From contig NC_064653.1 in assembly GCF_001723175.1 (NCBI RefSeq), positions 930,001-994,000 of the forward strand: a DNA stretch of 64,000 nt, given 5' to 3'. The notes under the pieces are model-generated. The model worked only from the letters and a program-made list of their open reading frames with translations, ran no database searches and was not told where the DNA came from. Origin of the DNA: Penicillium oxalicum. Lineage: Eukaryota > Ascomycota > Eurotiomycetes > Eurotiales > Aspergillaceae. The position numbers and the translations under genes were made by a program. This document shows positions 58,790 through 64,000 of the stretch, in pieces; position 1 is the first letter of the stretch; each line of letters opens with the position of its first letter.

Positions 58790-59790
58790 GCGACCATGTT
58801 CAGATCTTCAAGGGGCTGCTGCTGACTCGTAATGCTCTGCGGGAGTTAATAACAGCTTCATTGAAAGTCTTTCCGTGAACACTCCGTCGGAACAGGAGAC
58901 GCTTTGAAGAGCAATACACTTCGTAGCTACAGTAGGTCCTTGTCACATGACTTTCGTCATACGCCATGTTCCAATTGAAAGGTCGAGCGCAAATCGTAGG
59001 CTGCTCAGTAATGTCAACTGGTATGAACCTATTGTACAGACAATAAGATACATACTAGTACCTGCAAGGTATCACTGCATAATCTCAATGCAGGCGGCTG
59101 TATTGATGTTTCTCGAGCGAGGATACCAGATCCCGGGGTGGTCATGACCTATATGACATGCCAGAATAAAAGATGGCTTTTTTTCCCAAGCGGGCTCAAA
59201 CAAAATATCGATTCAATTCAGGGGTCAATCGTCATTTCTATACGCAGAATGTGTTTATTAATTTTCCCACATACTTGAAAGATATTGACCCTGACACTCG
59301 GGACTAGTGCCCCCTCAGCTCCGGGAGTACACATGCGATACTACAATATGGGAAGCAGTATGTTGATGGCTTGGGACAAGGACAGAAAAAGCTCAACGCA
59401 TTACCTGGTGCTGTTAAAATGGATATTGGTATGTGCCAGGTAATTGCAAGGAGAAAACTTGGACAGGAAAGACCTATGCGCGATCCAATTCGCCTCGCCG
59501 CGGGGTATGTTCATTCGGAAGAGACAACATGAAACAAGCAGAATAAAGCCAAGGAGAGACACAGAGAAAATAGCCGTATAATGTACAGACAGGCCGGCAA
59601 TCAACGGAGAGAAACGGGGAATATTAAATCAATGCATGCATGCTTGTGGGTAACTGCACGCTTCGTAGCCTGTCTAATCTGAGACGACAGAACTGGAAAC
59701 CCCCCCATTAATCGAATATACGCGTGAACAAAGGACATTACAATGAATTCGACCAGCGATGAAGGAGCATGAGGGTGGAGGGTTTTCTTT
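58790..59790. other. intergenic region
   Basis: This 1.0-kb region between two minus-strand genes holds the radical-SAM promoter and the xlnR 3' flank. No gene is supported. CATGCATGC-type alternation occurs near 59634. Confidence 0.45.
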
Positions 59791-62085
59791 TTACAGTGCA
59801 AGGCCGCTGCCGTCGCCACTCCAGCGGTAGAGGGCGAGAACTTCACGTCTGCGCTGTTGCTGCTCGCCAAAGTCCTCCGGAACTCGGCCCCGTACCTGGG
59901 CAAGAGCGGATCGCATGACCTTCCGGAAGGTTCGCTGAGAAAGGAGCAGACGGGTTAGAACAAGGAAAAAGCAGAGAAGTGCATCATAGATCATACCTGA
60001 TACTCCGTGTTCAAAGTCACAACACATGCCTCGTGTGCGCGCACAATGGTTTCGCAGGCTCGGACCACGCTAGGGCTAGCGTCGCCCTGCAATTTGTCCG
60101 CCGTCAGAAGAAGCAGGAAGCTGCCTTGCAGCAGGTAAATACCAAAGAAGAAGGGCATGAAACTGAGGTCTGGGTCATATTCGAGAATGTCTGCGGCCGC
60201 TTCGGCTGCACTGACCGCATGGCCCATTGCGGTGATAAAAGAATCGGAGGAAATCCACAGGTCATTGTCGTCCAAGAGATTGATCGGGTCCCATTTCCCA
60301 GCGAGGAGGATATGGAGCACATGCATGATATGCGTGCCGTAGGCAACGACCATTCGGGTGTGGACAATGGACTCGTTCACATGCGATCCGACAGTACTGC
60401 TATTCGACCGACCAGATGGGCTCACGTGGTTGAGGTGTGCCCCTTCCATCGTCGTATCGTTATCCGCGCCCAAAGCCAGAGAGCTCGTATAACGCGCTTC
60501 AAACTCTTTGAGACTTTGTGCATAGACGTCCAGCTGGCGGGTGATCTCTATCGCTTGACTTTCCCATTCACCGCTGTTTCTGAAATGAAGCCCGAAGCGA
60601 GGATGGTTTCGGGCATGTTGCAAATCGACAATTTCTCCGAGGATGGACATGAGCGGGAGGAAGTAGCCAAATGTGCTGTGGCCAGTACACTCGAAAGCCG
60701 GTCCAGCGCGGCGGTAGCTGGCAGCGGAAAAGTCACCCGCTTGCCAGAGATCGTCATTCATGGGTTGTAACAAACCCTCGCACTCCTTGTCCAGCAACGT
60801 CAAGGGGCGGTTGTAGCACAAGGCCAAGTGGCGATCCATCACATACAAAAGCCACCAAATGCGGCGGCGCTCTTCACGCTCTTCTTCCGTGAGATTGATG
60901 GACGAGCTCCCAGATCCATGTCCCATGGCATTAAGAAGTGAATTCGATTGCCTCTTGTTCCCATTCATGTCCAGTTCTGATTCGCCCTCAATGTCGCCGT
61001 CCTGGCGGTTGTTGGCATTCGGTGGGAGCTCACGGCCCAGCTTGAGCTCACGAGCGAGCGACCATGCTGCGGTCCACCACCGCATACTGGCAGCCTTGTA
61101 TTCGCTCGCCGAGACCACCGTCGCAAGATGGACGTAGGTGGCGACATCGTCCACCGCACCGGTCGCGCTGCTTTGTGCGCCCAATTGATCCATCGAGACC
61201 CCAAATCCTCCCAATGCCACTCCGTTGATGACCATGTTGGCTGCATAATTGGGCGATGCCTCTCCCGTGGCGGGGCCATGAATGAGTGGTCGTAACAAGC
61301 CGACAGTCAGCTCGAGTAGCTTCTGGCAAACACGCCCTCGGGCTGACGGAGGTGACGTTAAAAAGGCCGCTTCACTGGTCTGCGCTGCGACCCACAGCAT
61401 GCTTGCTAACAGACCGGGACTGCACACTCGTGGCTTTGTGGGATGCAGGAATGATTGTTTGCGGAATACGAAGCCGACCACATATGGCGAAGAAGGCGAC
61501 ATGTGAGAAGAGGATGAGCTGGTGAAGTATACATCCAGCAGATCACAAGCAAGAGACTGAGGAATAATGGAGGCGATATGCGGGAGAACTGGCTGCAACA
61601 CGGGGTATCTTAAGGAGCTAGTGAACGGCGCCATGCTGAAGGACGGGAAATTGGCAGGTGATGGTGATGGGAGTGGAAGCCAGCTCGGAGACTGTGCTGG
61701 GGGAGAGAAGCCCATGAATGGTGCGGACGGATTCTCGGCAGAGCTACCGAGTCGAAACTGGCTGATAGAGGTTGCGTTTGCATCGTGCGAGTTCAACAAC
61801 GAATATTGTCCATCATGATATCCTGATCCAAATCCCTGCGAATGAAGAACCGGAGCTGGTGATCGTGGATTCCCATTTTGTTGCATCAACTGGAGCGAAC
61901 GCATGTCGGGGACGGGCATGGACGGTCGATTTGATTCCGGTACGTTGGCATAGTTGAGCGAAAGTCCATCCATCCCAGGTCCTACCGCTTGTTGCTGCGG
62001 ATGCCCCGCAACAGAGTGGGGGTTTTGCTGCATCCTCGATAAATTTGGAGCACCATTACTTCGCAAATGCTGTTGCTGCTGCTGT

Positions 62086-62132
<47 letters not shown>

Positions 62133-62914
62133 TTGCTGTTGTTGCTGTTGCTGTTGCTGTTGCTGCTGTTGAGCAGGTTCGGGAATCGACCGAGCTGCGT
62201 CAAATGGCGGGTCATAGGACACGTTCACATCGTGTGAGCCTTGGCGGATGGGGGAAGCACCATTTGCAGACCCGCTTTCATGCTGTCCTCTGTCACTGTT
62301 GGAAGATGCGACCGCGGCGGCTGCAGCGAGGTCCTTTTTCGAGGCCTTCCCACGCTTTTTGCGTTCTCGTGCATACTCACAGCTGAGCCCAAATTCTAGG
62401 AAGGAACACACTTGATTAGACTTTTCTCGGGACTCAGAAAAGGTTCGGAAAACGAGATCGGGAGTAGTTGAGTCCTACCGATACAATGCGCGCAAGGTTG
62501 CTGTCCGTCGCATTTGGTGCGCAACTGGTTGCATTGATCGCAGGCCCGGCTGATTCTGCGGCGAACTGCCGAGGCGGACGAGTTCTTTCGGATGGCCGAT
62601 CGGGCATCTACGAGAGGATCATGCGATTGCGATGCTGATCTGCCCGAGGGGTGGTTGCCATTTGCCTCACGATAGGGTTGTGCCTCGATGGATTCATTCT
62701 CGTTGATCGGCTTGCCGTCGGGATCAAGTGGCGGGTTGGACGCGCTGGCTTGACGCGCCAGCTGCAGTTGCTCAAGTGCGTACTGGGATCCCTCTGCGAG
62801 CGTGTCCAGACCGGGAGTCTGAGATTGGGCCATTCGTTGTGGAGGTTGCGGTCGGGATGAGAAAGGAGAGTAGGAATTGGCGAACGAACGAAGGGAGGTG
62901 GAGGTGGCCGACAT
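59791..62914 (-). CDS. xlnR: Xylanolytic transcriptional activator XlnR (Zn2Cys6)
   Basis: Three exons, 62914-62479, 62395-59997 and 59934-59791, giving 992 aa. The N-terminus includes [20 protein letters not shown], a hallmark of XlnR. The Zn2Cys6 cluster has Cys125, 128, 135, 141, 144 and 151, with intron 1 inside it just after Ile145, and linker [17 protein letters not shown] fungal-specific transcription-factor homology domain covers about residues 370-650. The C-terminus is [20 protein letters not shown], then [20 protein letters not shown] and DGSGLAL, encoded across the last intron, as in other XlnR proteins. It activates xylanase, cellulase and pentose-catabolism genes when xylose is present. 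Its 34-residue polyglutamine tract is an unusual expansion. Confidence 0.97.
62070..62171 (-). repeat. polyglutamine tract in XlnR (34 codons)
   Basis: Thirty-four uninterrupted Gln codons (mixed CAG and CAA) encode residues 221-254 of XlnR, after SIPEPA and before HLRSNG. The mixed codons slow slippage compared with a pure repeat but still predict strain-to-strain length differences. Confidence 0.97.
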
Positions 62915-62938
62915 GCTTCGTCTCCTCGGGTTCTAGAC

Positions 62939-62950
62939 CTAGAGCGGCAT
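62939..62950 (-). promoter_or_regulatory. minimal uORF (Met-Pro-Leu-stop) before xlnR
   Basis: ATG CCG CTC TAG lies 25 nt upstream of the xlnR start codon. If in the 5' leader it could limit initiation at the main ATG. Confidence 0.5.
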
Positions 62951-63068
62951 AGATTGAAGAATCTTTCTCGCAATGGTGCGGGCTCTTCGCCCCGCGTTTC
63001 ACAATCAATGGAGAAGGAGAGGTGCACCGCTCCAGGACTGGAGGAGTATTGTCGCGCAAGGTCAGAGA

Positions 63069-63086
63069 TCAGAGAGTTGAAGGCAT
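63069..63086 (-). promoter_or_regulatory. short uORF (MPSTL-stop) upstream of xlnR
   Basis: A six-codon frame including stop, about 155 nt upstream of the xlnR ATG. Whether it is transcribed depends on the start site, which cannot be read from the sequence. Confidence 0.45.
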
Positions 63087-64000
63087 GGCCAACTTTACCG
63101 GCAGTGGTCGAGAAGGCTGAAAGGAAAACTACCCCAGAGTCAGACCGGTTGGTGGAGGTGGACCCCTAATTTCTGGCTTTTTTCTTTTCCTTTCTTTTCC
63201 CTTTTTTTGCTTTTCCCTTTTGTATTAGCTTGGGGAGACGGAGGGGGGCAAGGCGTTCCTCCCACTCGGCAACCGAGCACCGGCAGTCTAACCGCTCACC
63301 GACGGGGATTTGTTTCGCCTGGCTTGCCCTTTTGTCAATAGGGTAGCGTGGCCAACCAATGCAGGAGATTGCCACTGGAAAGGGCTACAACAGGTGACAG
63401 GTGACTTTGTCTTCGTTTCTTGGGATGATTTACGCAGAACATGCAGCCTTTGTTCGGGAGGAGGGTAGGAAAACCTGGAGAAGGCGGGGAACCGGGCACG
63501 TGGAAGGGCAACGGTTCCGGCGGGAAAGGCAGCTTCGAAGATGTTATGGTGACCACTCTGCAGGGCTTAAAGAAATGTCCCGTCTACCGTGAGGCCAGAG
63601 TCAAACTTGATCATGGTAGAATGATTTGGGTATTGAAAGGCCGATCGTGCACGACAAAATTTGATGGCGAAGGAGGAGGAGATCTAGAACGGGACCAGAA
63701 AGCGAGGGCACTGTAGCTCTGTAGGTGTCGACACGCTCAAAAGAAGCGACGAGCTATAAAATCAAGTCTCAATCCTCTCCTGGACACACTGGACGGGTCT
63801 CGTCAGACGAGATGACCGCCACACTGTTTCAGCTGAGTTTCTTCCTCTGCTTGCGATCCAGAACAGTGGAGCATGGAGCATAATGATTGTGTACGATTCT
63901 ACCAGAAGCTGATGCCTCGATTCGTGGGGGAAATGACAGAACGCCTCTCCAGCAACTGAGAAAGGCCCAGTCCTCCATCCTCAGAACATCACCAATCATC

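Larger units (their letters stand above)
62915..64000. promoter_or_regulatory. xlnR upstream region (window edge)
   Basis: The 1.1-kb flank of xlnR. Possible CreA sites (SYGGRG or complement) include GTGGAG at 63152, CCCCAG near 63132 and GCGGGG at 63484. A pyrimidine tract (plus strand) spans 63178-63223. No second gene is supported before the window ends. Confidence 0.5.

Noticed and set aside
59979..60770. 263-codon plus-strand frame inside xlnR
   Set aside because: Antisense shadow of the XlnR C-terminal exon, with no domain or splice support.
61954..62172. plus-strand frame ending in a run of 34 Cys codons
   Set aside because: Artefact of reading the antisense of the XlnR polyglutamine repeat.
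1..64000. CRISPR arrays, insertion sequences, phage or biosynthetic gene clusters
   Set aside because: None is seen. The spliced eukaryotic genes and absence of PKS, NRPS or transposase frames argue against them.

Overview
The window is nuclear DNA of a filamentous ascomycete, most likely from the Eurotiales (Penicillium/Aspergillus lineage). Most genes are split by short introns of about 50-110 bp with GT...AG ends and a CTRAY-like branch point. There are no operons, no Shine-Dalgarno sites and no prokaryotic mobile elements. The recognisable proteins are typical of moulds: XlnR, a fused Egt1 ergothioneine synthase, an atypical regulatory hexokinase, a Pho89-type phosphate symporter and a cyclin C/Ssn8. 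I rebuilt 22 protein-coding genes. For every spliced gene the summed exon length is a multiple of three, which supports the junctions. I found no tRNA, rRNA, CRISPR array or intact transposon.

Layout, left to right. 1-7.3 kb: cyclin C (ssn8, -), diverging from a Ca2+-regulated mitochondrial carrier (sal1-type, +), then a glutathionyl-hydroquinone reductase (-). 8.3-15 kb: ubiquitin-activating E1 (uba1, -), diverging from an intronless gamma-tubulin-complex component (GCP4-type, +). 17.4-24.4 kb: a short-chain dehydrogenase (+), an MFS anion:cation symporter (-), an uncharacterised basic-tailed protein (-) and a GILT-like membrane protein (-). 24.4-29.8 kb: a gene-free stretch ahead of a regulatory-type hexokinase (+). 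32.2-35.8 kb: a dense patch with a 120-aa probable mitochondrial protein (-), TFIIA-gamma (toa2, +), a nuclear-looking 382-aa protein (+) and a 157-aa orphan (-). 39.4-47.3 kb: egt1 (-), then two same-strand genes with TPR-like helical repeats. 48.3-52 kb: a TDT/Ssu1-like efflux transporter (+) converging on pho89 (-). 55-58.8 kb: a DUF92/TMEM19 membrane protein (-) and a radical-SAM protein resembling pyruvate-formate-lyase activases (-). 59.8-62.9 kb: xlnR (-), with its promoter running to the right edge.

The genes do not form one pathway; this is ordinary chromosomal gene order. The most informative extras are regulatory. The uba1 reading frame continues upstream of its first ATG through a 31-residue stretch with a bipartite NLS-like sequence but no AUG, which suggests a non-AUG-initiated nuclear E1 isoform. 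The pho89 upstream region has three perfect CACGTG boxes and six GCCAAG (PacC-type) hexamers within about 0.7 kb. xlnR has two minimal uORFs and a 34-residue polyglutamine tract. An 11-bp tandem repeat made of splice-acceptor-like units (TTCTTTTTCAG) lies just behind one of the TPR-like genes.
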